A stretch of DNA of 64,000 bases from CADEEN01 sp963751775 (GTDB taxonomy: Bacteria > Pseudomonadota > Gammaproteobacteria > Burkholderiales > Burkholderiaceae_C). Numbering within the stretch: position 1 is the stretch's first letter; every line of letters begins with the position of its first letter. The position numbers were made by a program, and so were the translations under genes. Below are positions 9,672-17,905 of the stretch, piece after piece. Where the stretch lies: positions 1-64,000 of the forward strand of contig CAVVVW010000004.1 in NCBI GenBank assembly GCA_963751775.1, given 5' to 3'. The notes beneath the pieces are model-generated. The model worked only from the letters and a program-made list of their open reading frames with translations, ran no database searches and had not been told where the DNA came from.

Positions 9672-9943
9672 CCGGCGTCACTGCCGAGCGCGTCGAGGCG
9701 GCGCTGCGCGCCGCACTGCAGCCCACCGCGATCGAGGTTCAGGACGACAGCCACCTGCATGCCGGCCATGCCGGTGCCAAGGAAGGCCGACATTTCACGG
9801 TTCGCGTCACCAGCAGCGCGTTCAGCGGGCTGTCGCGCGTGGCGCGGCACCGCCTTGTGTATGATGCCCTGCGCTCGCTCGTCGCCGAGGGCATCCATGC
9901 GCTGGCCATCGAGGCCCGCACGCCCGCCGAGCCACACCGCTGA
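9668..9943 (+). CDS. BolA family protein
   Basis: This is a small 91-residue BolA/YrbA-type protein, usually a partner of monothiol glutaredoxins in Fe-S handling or a transcription modulator. The core contains the BolA loop DDSHLHAGHAGAKEGRHF, with the conserved His residues, followed by FSGLSRVARHRLVYDAL and a short C-terminal tail. The only start that gives the full domain is TTG, overlapping the yciB stop (TTGA), which implies translational coupling. The frame is intact. Confidence 0.88.
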   Translation: MTGVTAERVEAALRAALQPTAIEVQDDSHLHAGHAGAKEGRHFTVRVTSSAFSGLSRVARHRLVYDALRSLVAEGIHALAIEARTPAEPHR

Positions 9944-10018
9944 GCGCGTCAGCCCCAAGCCAACCTGTTCTCCTCCGGCCGCACCACGTGCGCCTCCCGC
10001 TCTCGAAAGGCAACGCCC

Positions 10019-10816
10019 ATGTCCCCGAAGTCCCTCGCCGTGCTGGCGCTCGCCCTGGCCGTAGCCGGCGGTGCCGCGGCCCAGAATATCGCCATCGTCA
10101 ACGGCAAGGCCGTGCCCAAGGCGCGCCTCGACATCCTGCTGCAGCAGGCCAGCCGCGGCGGCCAGCAACAGATCACGCCGGAGCTCGAAGCCCAGGCCCG
10201 TGACAACGTCGTGATGTTCGAGATCTTCGCCCAGGAGGCGGAGAAGCGCGGCATCGCAGCGACGCCGGCCTACCGCAACCAGATGGAATTCATGCGCCAG
10301 CGCATCCTGGTCGGCGAACTGTTTGCCGAGTATCAGAAGAAGAACCCGATCAGCGACGCCGACGCCAAGGCAGAGTACGACAAGTTCAAGGCCCAGTCGG
10401 CCGGCACCGAGTACCGCGCGCGCCACATCCTGGTCGAGAAGGAAGAGGAGGCCAACGCCCTGCTCAAGCAACTCAATGGCGGCGCCAAGTTCGACGAACT
10501 GGCCAAGAAGCACAGCACCGACAAGGGCTCTGGCGCCAACGGTGGCGAACTCGACTTCGCCAAGCCCGACAGCTACGTGCCCGAGTTCAGCAAGGCCTTG
10601 GTTGCGCTGAAGAAGGGCGAGACCACCGCGGCACCGGTGAAGAGCCAGTTCGGCTGGCACATCATCATGCTAGAAGACACGCGCGAGGCTCAGTTCCCGG
10701 CCTTCGAGGACGTCAAGCCGCAAATCCAGCAGCGCCTGACGCAGCAAAAGCTCCAGCAATACCAGGAGGAATTGCGCAAGAAGGCCAAGACGGACTACAA
10801 GTTCGCCGGTCAGTAG
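10019..10816 (+). CDS. Parvulin-type peptidyl-prolyl isomerase, periplasmic (PpiC/SurA-like)
   Basis: This is a 265-residue exported foldase. Residues 1-21 form a Sec signal peptide ending AGGAAAQ. A SurA-like N-domain segment follows (VNGKAVPKARLDILLQQ), then a parvulin domain at about residues 135-225 containing YRARHILVEKEEEANALLKQL, FDELAKKHSTD and the closing QFGWHIIMLEDTR. A GAAAGG ribosome site precedes the ATG. It follows the BolA-like gene by 75 bp and has the same order in other Burkholderiales. It would act on outer-membrane or secreted proteins in the periplasm. Confidence 0.93.
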   Translation: MSPKSLAVLALALAVAGGAAAQNIAIVNGKAVPKARLDILLQQASRGGQQQITPELEAQARDNVVMFEIFAQEAEKRGIAATPAYRNQMEFMRQRILVGELFAEYQKKNPISDADAKAEYDKFKAQSAGTEYRARHILVEKEEEANALLKQLNGGAKFDELAKKHSTDKGSGANGGELDFAKPDSYVPEFSKALVALKKGETTAAPVKSQFGWHIIMLEDTREAQFPAFEDVKPQIQQRLTQQKLQQYQEELRKKAKTDYKFAGQ

Positions 10817-10871
10817 GGGATCGACACGGCCGCCGCGGTGGCCGCGACGGCAAGCGTCGCTTAACGGGCGC

Positions 10872-11236
10872 TCAGCCCTGCAGCGACTGCCGCCGGCGCG
10901 CGAGAAAGCCGGCGGCGCCCAGGCCAGCCAACATCAACGCGTAGGTCTGCGATTCCGCCGCATCGGACGTGCCTGTCGCATCGACCGCACTTGCAGACTT
11001 GATCGTCGGCGCCGCAATCGGACCGATCGATGGTGCCCGCTGTGCAGACATCGTCGTCTTCGTAGCGTCCCGCCGACTGGCGGCCGTCGGTCGCATGCGG
11101 ATCCGCGGTCAACGCCCATTGCGAGCGGTCCACGTGGCCCGTGGCTTGCGCCGAAGCCCATGCAACCCAGTACGACTGCCCCGACGATAATGGTGAGGCT
11201 CCTTGACAACTTACTGCGAATCACTCGTGGCTCCAA
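10872..11236 (-). CDS. Small PEP-CTERM-like exported protein (frame uncertain, probably broken)
   Basis: The clearest part is the C-terminus, ESQTYALMLAGLGAAGFLARRR: a PEP-CTERM-like sorting tail with a short motif (ESQTY in place of PEPST-type), a hydrophobic helix and an arginine cluster. A plausible signal peptide opens the region in another frame (SRSLTIIVGAVVLGC), and a third frame supplies WASAQATGHVDRSQWAL, with a good AQA cleavage site, and several cysteines. At least one, probably two, frame changes (about 11,160 and 11,000) are needed to join them into one protein of about 120 residues. No function is recognised. Without an exosortase gene in this window the sorting system must be elsewhere. 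Confidence 0.45.
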
Positions 11237-11375
11237 TGCGCTGGTATTGCAGGCCGGCTCTTACATCCGGTTTCCTGCCTTAAATTTTAGTAAGTAGAGC
11301 CGAAGTCGCGTGACTTTCTGGACCCTCCATTCAGGGGGTACCCGCCTCGGCTTCGCCGCTCTGCTGTGGATCGCG

Positions 11376-12180
11376 TCAGACGCGCGGCTCACCCTGCCGG
11401 TTGACCGTCACGAAGTTGCCCGGCGCGGCGGTCGTCTGCATCCGATAGTCCTGGCCGCGGAAGTTGTAGGTCACGTCCCAGTATTCCGGGGCTGTCTGGC
11501 TCGGCGCGTCGGTGCAGCGCTGCACGCTTTGCGTCACGACCTGCGATTGGCCGCCACTGCGGCCGGCATTGGCACCCTAGCGCGGCGCCGCCGACAGCGC
11601 CGACTGCGGTTGCGACATCCCGGCCGGTACCGCTGCCGACCTGGTGGCCGAGGATGCCGCCGATCATGGCACCGACGATCGCGCCGCCGACGTTGGGTTC
11701 GCTATGCGTTGGCTGGACCACCTGTTCGCGCTCCATCCAGCAGCGTTGCGCCGGCGTGCCGAACACCGCGCGTGCCGAGGTGACGTTGGCCTGATACAGG
11801 CGTTCGTTGTTGTGACGGCGGTAGTCGTACGCGACTGCGGGCGGCGGCGCGTAACGGTCGTCGTCGACGCGGGCGCTGCGACCGACGCCGCGCACCGATG
11901 ACACGCGGTCGTTCAACCCCATCGCACCGAGCGACGGGTACTGGCCCTGCCGCAAGACGACGCAGCGGCCACCATAGGCGGCGTTCTCGCACACCTCCCA
12001 ACGTTCGCTTCGCACCACGACCGAGGACGCGCGGTCGTTGAAGCCGAAGCGCTGCAAGTCATTGACGGGACGTTCGGTCGTGAACGAGCGGCCCTGGAAG
12101 CCGTCATGTTCATAGAACGTGGCCTGTGCGCTGACCTGCGCGGCGATTCCCAGCAGGGCAATGGCCAGTACGTTCTTCAT
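11376..12180 (-). CDS. Exported beta/gamma-crystallin plus glycine-zipper protein (frame broken once)
   Basis: The product has a Sec signal peptide (MKNVLAIALLGIAAQVSAQ). It continues with two Greek-key motifs of the beta/gamma-crystallin fold, ATFYEHDGFQGRSFTTERP and WEVCENAAYGGRCVVLRQG, each ending with an NDRxSSV strand. A proline/tyrosine-rich linker and a glycine-zipper segment, VGGAIVGAMIGGILGHQVGSG, follow. The C-terminal tail (TYNFRGQDYRMQ to NRQGEPRV) is in another frame because of one extra base near 11,578 (CTAGGGTGCC); removing the A restores ALGANAGRSGG. The corrected length is about 267 residues. It is likely a periplasmic or outer-membrane-associated envelope protein. Crystallin folds often bind calcium, but the binding residues were not verified. 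Confidence 0.8.
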
Positions 12181-12282
12181 GCGGGCAATGCATCGAATTC
12201 TCCGGTCGGTGGCAAGTGCATCGACTGTGAGGCGGCTTCGGTCACGCGTACAGCGGACGAGGCTTGCATCGGCGGTAGTCGA

Positions 12283-12322
12283 TGTCCTACGCCAGCCACC
12301 GTTTGGCCGTCGGTGTAGGACA
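12283..12322. promoter_or_regulatory. Inverted TGTCCTAC / GTAGGACA pair in a divergent intergenic region
   Basis: A perfect 8-bp inverted repeat, TGTCCTAC (12283-12290) and GTAGGACA (12315-12322), lies between the crystallin-type gene and the CheY-like gene, which are divergently transcribed. The left half is preceded by GCGGTAGTCGA, and the combined sequence recurs with one mismatch near 20,969-20,987. The rest of the 258-bp region shows no other clear signal. Operator or paired-promoter function is inferred. Confidence 0.45.
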
Positions 12323-12438
12323 CCTCCGACACGATGTCGCGACCGTGCCCGACAGGCCCACCGACGCATCGAAGCTAAGCTGACACCTCAACGTGGGCAG
12401 ACGGCAGTGATGCCGCACGCCACGCAACGTCCAAGCCA

Positions 12439-12849
12439 ATGCAATCGCTCCAGACGTTCATCGTCGAAGACAGCCCGGTGATCCGGGACAACCTGATCGC
12501 CGCCCTCGAGGAGTTGGCGCCGGTGAAGGTCGTCGGCTCGGCGGAGAGCGAAGCCGATGCCCTCGAGTGGCTGGGGCAGGCCGACCACAGGTTCGACCTG
12601 GTCATCATCGACATCTTCCTCAAGGGCGGTTCGGGGCTGGGTGTGCTGCGCCACATGAACGGCATCAAGAAGGCCACCAAGCTGGTCGTGCTGACCAACT
12701 ACGCCACCCCGGACATGCGCAAGAAGTGCCTCGAACTCGGCGCCGACAAGGTGTTCGACAAGTCCGACGAGATCGATGCGCTGATCCAGTACTGCTGCCG
12801 GATGGCGGGCGGCGCGGCGCTCACGACCGGGCCCGGCGCCCTGTCCTGA
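12439..12849 (+). CDS. Single-domain CheY-like response regulator
   Basis: This is a stand-alone receiver domain of 136 residues with no output domain. The acidic pocket is Glu10-Asp11 (FIVEDSPVIRD), the phospho-acceptor is Asp58 in LVIIDIF, and the conserved Thr (LVVLTNYATP) and Lys (DKVFDKSDE) switch residues are present. It ends 7 bp from the stop of a convergent LuxR-type regulator and lies near a histidine kinase, so it may be part of the same phosphorelay. The start ATG follows no strong ribosome site. Kinase partnership is inferred from position only. Confidence 0.9.
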   Translation: MQSLQTFIVEDSPVIRDNLIAALEELAPVKVVGSAESEADALEWLGQADHRFDLVIIDIFLKGGSGLGVLRHMNGIKKATKLVVLTNYATPDMRKKCLELGADKVFDKSDEIDALIQYCCRMAGGAALTTGPGALS

Positions 12850-12856
12850 GGCGAGC

Positions 12857-13489
12857 CTATTGGATCAAGCCGTTCTTCAGCGCGTAGTAGGTCAGGTCGC
12901 TGTTCGACGCGAGGTGCATCTTTTCCATCACGCGGGTGCGGTAGGTACTGACCGTCTTGACGCTGAGCGACATGCCTTCGGCCATGTGGCCGACGGTCTC
13001 GCCCCTGGCCAGGCGCAGGAAGACCTGCAGTTCGCGTTCCGACAACTCCTCGTGGGCCGGCCTGTCGCCACCGCCGGCCAGGCCCTCTGCGAGTTGCTCG
13101 GCCACGCCTGCGGTGATGTACTTTCGCCCGCGGTGAACGGTCCGGATCGCCTTGACGATGTCTTCCGGGTCGCAGTCCTTGTTCAGATACCCGCTGGCGC
13201 CCTGGCGCAACAAGGTCGTGGCGTAATGCTCCTCTGGAAAGCCGCTCAGGATCAGCACCGGGAGGTCGGGCGCACGGGCCCGTATGGCCGCCAGCGCATC
13301 GACGCCGCTCTGGTCGGGCATCGCGATGTCCATCACGATGACGTCGACTTCGCCCTTGCGCACGATGTCCAGCGCCTCACGCCCGTTGGCTGCCTCGGCG
13401 ACGACGCTGAAGTCGGCCTGGTCGGAGAAAAACTGACGCAGCCCGGCCCGCACCATGGCATGGTCGTCAACGATGGCAATTCGAATCAT
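12857..13489 (-). CDS. NarL/FixJ-family response regulator with LuxR-type HTH
   Basis: This is a 210-residue transcription regulator. The receiver domain occupies about residues 1-120, with acidic residues in IAIVDDHAMVRAGL, phospho-acceptor Asp54 in VIVMDIAMPDQSG, and Thr/Ser and Lys switch positions (LILSGFPEE, GYLNKDCD). A LuxR-type helix-turn-helix spans about 148-206 (ELSERELQVFLRLARGET to VSTYRTRVMEKM). The start was chosen at MIRIAIVDDH. It is divergent from the adjacent histidine kinase gene with a 53-bp gap, the standard arrangement for a cognate pair. Confidence 0.93.
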   Translation of the reverse strand: MIRIAIVDDHAMVRAGLRQFFSDQADFSVVAEAANGREALDIVRKGEVDVIVMDIAMPDQSGVDALAAIRARAPDLPVLILSGFPEEHYATTLLRQGASGYLNKDCDPEDIVKAIRTVHRGRKYITAGVAEQLAEGLAGGGDRPAHEELSERELQVFLRLARGETVGHMAEGMSLSVKTVSTYRTRVMEKMHLASNSDLTYYALKNGLIQ

Positions 13490-13542
13490 GGCGGGTGGCT
13501 GCGCTCGGCATCGCATGATCGCACCTTTCGAGGAGCCCGCCC

Positions 13543-14889
13543 ATGGCCAACGTGACGACGGTGTTCAGGCGCAGCCCGGTCGTCTTCGGGCTGGCCACGC
13601 TGGCTGCCGTCTCGATGGTCTTCATCAGCGAAGGCACGTACTGGAAGGCGGTCAATGCACTTCATCGCCAGACTGCGAGCCAGGAAGTCACCATCAGCTT
13701 GCGCGAACTGCAAAGCGGCCTGCTCGATGCTGAAAGTGCCCAGCGCGGTTATCTGCTGACAGGGCACAAGGAGTACTTGCAACCCTATGCCGGCGGCGTC
13801 GCACTGGCCAACGCGTCGCTCGGCGCACTGGACCAACGCTATATGGCCACGCCCGAGGTGGCGCCGGTGCTTGAGCCCCTGCGCACCGCGGCAAATTCCA
13901 AACTCGCCGAATTGGCGCAGACCATTGCCCTGTACGAATCCGGTCAGATCGACGTCTCGATGGCGCTCATCGGCACCAACGTCGGCCTGCAGCAGATGGA
14001 CATCATTCGCAACCGTGGCAGCGAATTGATCGATATGCAGACTGACATGCGGGCCGAGGGCCGGGCCGAACTGATGACCACCCTGGCACTCAGTCGCATC
14101 GGCATGGCGGCGCTGAGTGCAATGGGCTTGCTGGCGCTGTTTCTCTATCTGCGGCAGAACTCGGTCGTCGAAACCTACCGCCTCGAGATCAAGCGCGTGG
14201 CGCAAGGTGTGAGCGACCGGCTGGAAGAGGAGGTGAAGCAACGCACGGCGCAATTGACCCGGCTGACCCAGCATCTGCAAACTGCGCGCGAAGACGAGCG
14301 CAACCGCCTGGCGCGCAACCTGCACGACGAACTGGGCGCCCTGCTGACGTCGGCCAAGCTCGACGCCGCACGCATCAAGTCGCGCCTGGGCGGCACGGCA
14401 CCCGAGGCCCTGGAGCGCCTGGCGCACCTGATCGAAACACTCAACGCCAGCATCGCACTCGGGCGCGGCATCATCGAAGACCTGCGCCCATCGACACTGT
14501 CCAACCTGGGTCTGATCGCGGCGATCGAGATCCTGGCCCGCGATTTCGCCGAGCACTCACGCGTGCAAGTGCATCGTGAATTGGCGCCAGTCAAACTCGC
14601 AGCCAGCGCGGAGCTGACGATCTACCGTCTGGTCCAGGAGGCCATCACGAACATCAGCAAGTACGCCAGGGCCGAGCAGGTCTGGATCGAATTGGCCTCG
14701 CACGGCAGCGAGGTGCAGATCTCGGTGCGCGACGATGGCGTGGGCTTTGACCTCGATGCACAGGCGGGTTCGGCCTATGGCCTGGTCGGCATGCGCTTTC
14801 GCGTCGAGGCCGAGCACGGTGTCTTGACGGTGGCGTCTTCGCCCGGGCAAGGCACACGTGTGCAGGCCCGCCTGCCCGCAGCCGCCTAG
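13543..14889 (+). CDS. CHASE3-type sensor histidine kinase (HisKA_3 class)
   Basis: This is a 448-residue membrane sensor. A transmembrane segment near residues 14-33 is followed by a periplasmic CHASE3 domain with the hallmark LLDAESAQRGYLLTG. A second transmembrane segment (about 183-203), a coiled coil (SDRLEEEVKQRTAQLTRLT) and a HisKA_3 dimerisation helix follow, with phospho-His near residue 260 in RNRLARNLHDELGALL. The C-terminal ATPase domain shows EAITNISKYARA (N box), VRDDGVGFD (G1) and GLVGMRFRV. This class pairs with NarL-type regulators, and one is encoded divergently next door. The stimulus is unknown. The frame is intact. Confidence 0.94.
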   Translation: MANVTTVFRRSPVVFGLATLAAVSMVFISEGTYWKAVNALHRQTASQEVTISLRELQSGLLDAESAQRGYLLTGHKEYLQPYAGGVALANASLGALDQRYMATPEVAPVLEPLRTAANSKLAELAQTIALYESGQIDVSMALIGTNVGLQQMDIIRNRGSELIDMQTDMRAEGRAELMTTLALSRIGMAALSAMGLLALFLYLRQNSVVETYRLEIKRVAQGVSDRLEEEVKQRTAQLTRLTQHLQTAREDERNRLARNLHDELGALLTSAKLDAARIKSRLGGTAPEALERLAHLIETLNASIALGRGIIEDLRPSTLSNLGLIAAIEILARDFAEHSRVQVHRELAPVKLAASAELTIYRLVQEAITNISKYARAEQVWIELASHGSEVQISVRDDGVGFDLDAQAGSAYGLVGMRFRVEAEHGVLTVASSPGQGTRVQARLPAAA

Positions 14890-14973
14890 GGACGGCAAGC
14901 CGCTGAGGCGCCGGCGAGCGGGGCGCCCACCGCTCGACGGCTGCGGTCGCTCGGCCAAGGCGCTGTCGGCGCC

Positions 14974-15005
14974 GTCCTACCCTTGCGTGAGCGCATTACC
15001 GATAG
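14974..15005 (+). promoter_or_regulatory. GTCCTAC-N18-CCGATAG promoter-like motif upstream of the DUF883 gene
   Basis: GTCCTAC at 14974-14980 is followed after exactly 18 bases by CCGATAG at 14999-15005, and the ATG of the DUF883-type gene begins 141 bases after the last G. The same two boxes, with the same 18-base spacing and the same 141-base distance to the ATG, occur upstream of the BON-domain gene. The layout resembles -35/-10 boxes of an alternative sigma factor; which factor is unknown. Confidence 0.45.
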
Positions 15006-15145
15006 CCGGACGGCGAGCACGCCGCTGGTCGGTCGCCGAGCGTGCAGCAATACTGCAACGTGCATCCGGTGCACGCGTGCTACGGCGCAGCACAACCCCG
15101 GCTTCGCATTCCGCCCGCCGGGTCGTCAATATCAAAGGCACTCTC

Positions 15146-15526
15146 ATGATCACCAACAAGCCCCTCGAGACCTCGAACAACCTGCTCGATCACGCCGCCA
15201 CTTCGGCCGACCTCGCGATCAAGTCGACCCAGCGCGCGACCACCGATGCGCTGGACGCGCTGGCCAACAGCGTAAAGGATCTGCGCAATCAGGTCGCCCC
15301 CTTGCTCAGTCGCGGCAGCGACCAAATCGGCGCGCTGACCCAGCGCAGCGTGAACGCCGTGCGCGACGGCACGCAGCATGTGCGCGACACGGCCCTGCGT
15401 GCGTCCGACTCCACGGTGGGCTACATCCGGGACGAACCGGTCAAGGCGATGTTGATTGCCGCGGCGACCGGTGCCGCGCTGATGGCGCTGGTCGGTCTGC
15501 TGACGCGTGCACGTGACAAAGCCTGA
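15146..15526 (+). CDS. DUF883/YqjD-ElaB-type membrane-anchored protein
   Basis: This is a 126-residue, mostly helical protein rich in Ala, Ser and Thr, with a long amphipathic region (residues 1-95). A single C-terminal transmembrane helix (VKAMLIAAATGAALMALVGLL) and a basic tail RARDKA follow, the arrangement of YqjD/ElaB proteins that anchor to the inner membrane and associate with ribosomes in stationary phase. A YIRDEPVKA segment just before the membrane helix is typical. An AAAGGCA ribosome site supports the ATG. It is first in a run of three small membrane-protein genes and has a promoter-like motif upstream. Confidence 0.82.
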   Translation: MITNKPLETSNNLLDHAATSADLAIKSTQRATTDALDALANSVKDLRNQVAPLLSRGSDQIGALTQRSVNAVRDGTQHVRDTALRASDSTVGYIRDEPVKAMLIAAATGAALMALVGLLTRARDKA

Positions 15527-15583
15527 GCAGCACATGCGCAGACGATGTGTCGTTGGCGCGCGCTGTGAATCGGCCCTGAGCTG

Positions 15584-15967
15584 ATGCACCCCCTGCTCGC
15601 CCTGCTCACCAACCGGCCGCAGCTGTTGGCCGAGCACGCCCAGGGCTATCTCGATCTGTTTGCCGCCGAGCTGCCACGCGCGGCCGCGGCCTACAAGCGC
15701 ACGCTGCTGCTCAACGCCCTTGCCTTGCTTGGCCTGCAGGCCGCGCTGCTGCTGGCGGGCGTGGCGTTGATGCTGTGGGCCTCGCTGCCTGGCTCGCCGC
15801 TGCCGGCGTCCTGGTTGCTGGTCGCCGTGCCCATGTTGCCCTTGGCCGGCGCGCTCGCATGCCTGCGTACGGCGCGCAACGGCGCCGCACGAAATGCGTT
15901 GGGCGCTGTGCAGGGGCAGCTCAGCGCCGATTTGTCGATGCTGCGCGATAGGCAGGCCAAGCCATGA
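15584..15967 (+). CDS. YqjE/phage-holin-superfamily membrane protein
   Basis: This is a 127-residue protein with two adjacent hydrophobic hairpin segments (LLLNALALLGLQAALLLAGVAL and LLVAVPMLPLAGALACL). They are flanked by an N-terminal amphipathic stretch with LFAAELPRAAAAYKR and a basic C-terminal tail. This matches the YqjE-like 'putative holin superfamily III' proteins that sit beside yqjD-type genes. Despite the name there is no phage context. It overlaps the next gene by ATGA. The molecular role is not established. Confidence 0.75.
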   Translation: MHPLLALLTNRPQLLAEHAQGYLDLFAAELPRAAAAYKRTLLLNALALLGLQAALLLAGVALMLWASLPGSPLPASWLLVAVPMLPLAGALACLRTARNGAARNALGAVQGQLSADLSMLRDRQAKP

Positions 15968-16386
15968 TCGACCCGGTCACGCCCTCTGTTCGCCTTTCGC
16001 AATCGCGTGAGCACTTGCGCCAGGCCCTGCACGGCACGCCGGCCTCAGCCCCATCGACACGCGCACCGGCGCCATGGTGGAGCGAGCTCAGGGCCCTGCC
16101 CGCCGCAAGCGTCATCATCGATGCCGTGCAAGCCTGGTGGGCGCTGCACCCGCTGAACGCGACCGTGCGCGTGGTAGCCAGCACCACGCTGGACGTGGTT
16201 CGACCGCTTGCGCGGCGCCACCCGCTGCTCGCCGTGCTGGGTGCCTTCGTGCTCGGTGGCCTGCTGGTCTGGAGCCGTCCGTGGCGCTGGGCCCTCAAGC
16301 CCGCCTTGTTTGCCGGCCTGTTGCCGCAAGTCTTCTCGACCTGGATGCTGCAAGTGCAGCGCCAACCGCCGCCGCCATCGCCCTGA
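15964..16386 (+). CDS. Unknown small membrane protein in the yqjD/yqjE-type cluster
   Basis: This 140-residue protein overlaps the YqjE-like gene by four bases (ATGA). It starts with a charged helix (VRLSQSREHLRQAL) and continues with a Trp-rich middle. Two hydrophobic segments follow (LLAVLGAFVLGGLLVWSR and ALFAGLLPQVFSTWML), then a proline-rich end. Position and topology suggest the third member of the DUF883/YqjE cluster, comparable to YqjK, but I see no specific motif. It is probably an inner-membrane accessory protein. Function unknown. Confidence 0.65.
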   Translation: MIDPVTPSVRLSQSREHLRQALHGTPASAPSTRAPAPWWSELRALPAASVIIDAVQAWWALHPLNATVRVVASTTLDVVRPLARRHPLLAVLGAFVLGGLLVWSRPWRWALKPALFAGLLPQVFSTWMLQVQRQPPPPSP

Positions 16387-16443
16387 GCCGTGGCTGCGCC
16401 TCGGCGTGCTGCGGTGGCGCACCGCCCGCAGCGGCGCCTTCGG

Positions 16444-17868
16444 TCACAGCCAGTATTCCCACGCCCGAGCGAACAGCTCCTTGACCCGCAAGTCGAGACC
16501 GCGACGCTGCCAGGCTTCGAGCGTGATCGCGTTCGACGCGGCCAGGTCCTTGTCGAACATGACCTGCACTTGGCGGCCGAACTCGGCACCCAGCACGACC
16601 GCATTCAACTCATGGTTGTGCAGAAAGCTGCGCCAATCGAGATTGGTCGAACCGACCGTCGCCCACACGCCATCGATCAGCGCGGTCTTCGAGTGCAAGA
16701 TCACGCCCTGCCGCTCGTAGATCTTCACGCCGGCGAGCAAGAGTCGCTCGTAGTAGCGCCGTCCGGCATGAAACACCAGCCAGGAGTCGCTTTGACCGGG
16801 CAGGATCAGCCTCACGTCCACGCCGCGCTGCGCGGCGGCTTCGAGCGCAGCCAGCAGTTGCGGGTCGGGTACGAAGTAGGCATTGGTGATGCGTATGCTG
16901 GTTTCCGCGCTGCCGATGGCCGAGAGCAAGGTCGCGTAGATCTGGCTGAAGGCCTCGTCGGGCGAGCTGCCGATGGCGCGCACCACCTGTACGCCCGCAC
17001 TGCGCGGCGGCGGCAGGTAGTTCCTCGGCGCCAATGGCGGGCCCTTTTGCTGCGTCCAGTCGTCGATGAACAGCTTCTGGAAGTCGGCCACCACCGGGCC
17101 TTGCAACTGCAGGTCGGTGTCGCGCCAGGCCGGGTCGCTGCCGTCGGTACTCTTGGGCACACCGCGTGAACCGCTCTTGAAGGAGCCGCCGGAGTAGACG
17201 CTGCTGATGTTGATGCCGCCGAGGAAGGCGGTTCGACCATCGACGATCAGCAGCTTGCGGTGATTGCGCTGGTTCCACTGCCAGTTCTCGCGCGCGACCA
17301 GCGGGTTGACCGGGTTGAATTCGTGGACCAGAACGCCACTGGCGGCCAGCTCGTCGAAGAAAGCGGCCGGTGTGCTGAGCGTGCCCGCGCTGTCGCGCAA
17401 CAGGTTGACCTGAACGCCTTGCCTCTGCTTGGCGATGAGGGCCTGCGCGAAGCGCTGGCCGACTTCATCGTCATCGAGGATGTAGGCCTCGATGTTGATG
17501 TGATCGACGGCAGCATGGATGGCCTCGAACATGGCCCGGTAAGTGCTCGGCCCGTCCTGCAGCAGCTGCACGCTATTGCCCGTCTTCAGCGGGCTGCCGC
17601 TGATCGACTCCTCGAGGGCCAGGTGGCGCTCGAAGATGTCGGTCTCCTTGCCGCCTCTGGCCAGGCGCTCGAGAACGGCCTTGCTCTCGGCCGCCGACAG
17701 CGGGCCGCGCATGCCTTCGAGCTGCACCGCCGGGGCCTCGCGCCGCGTCAGGTCGGGCACGATGGTCGGCAGGCTGCTGCAGCCGGCCAGCAGGCCGACG
17801 GCGAGGCAGGCCAGCGCGTCGCGCATGGTCAGCACGGCGCGCCTGGCCTGCAATGCCAGCCACTTCAC
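16444..17868 (-). CDS. Phospholipase D/cardiolipin synthase-like lipoprotein
   Basis: This is a 474-residue phospholipase D superfamily member. Both HKD catalytic motifs are present, NHRKLLIVDGRTAFLGG and LHSKTALIDGVWATVGSTN, separated by the usual domain distance. The N-terminus has a lipobox LLAGC with the acceptor cysteine. The internal ATG opening MRDALACLAVGLLAGC (17826) gives the best lipoprotein signal and may be the true start. The enzyme would transfer phosphatidyl groups (cardiolipin synthesis) or hydrolyse phosphodiesters at the periplasmic face. It converges on the small membrane-protein cluster with a 57-bp gap. The frame is intact. Confidence 0.88.
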   Translation of the reverse strand: MKWLALQARRAVLTMRDALACLAVGLLAGCSSLPTIVPDLTRREAPAVQLEGMRGPLSAAESKAVLERLARGGKETDIFERHLALEESISGSPLKTGNSVQLLQDGPSTYRAMFEAIHAAVDHINIEAYILDDDEVGQRFAQALIAKQRQGVQVNLLRDSAGTLSTPAAFFDELAASGVLVHEFNPVNPLVARENWQWNQRNHRKLLIVDGRTAFLGGINISSVYSGGSFKSGSRGVPKSTDGSDPAWRDTDLQLQGPVVADFQKLFIDDWTQQKGPPLAPRNYLPPPRSAGVQVVRAIGSSPDEAFSQIYATLLSAIGSAETSIRITNAYFVPDPQLLAALEAAAQRGVDVRLILPGQSDSWLVFHAGRRYYERLLLAGVKIYERQGVILHSKTALIDGVWATVGSTNLDWRSFLHNHELNAVVLGAEFGRQVQVMFDKDLAASNAITLEAWQRRGLDLRVKELFARAWEYWL

Positions 17869-17905
17869 GTCTGTTCCACCCTCGGCAGTGCAATGGTCAT
17901 CATCT

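Noticed and set aside
15584..15967. Phage holin and hence a prophage remnant
   Set aside because: The holin-superfamily label is a fold similarity of YqjE-like proteins. No other phage gene is nearby, and the neighbours are the usual yqjD-type genes.
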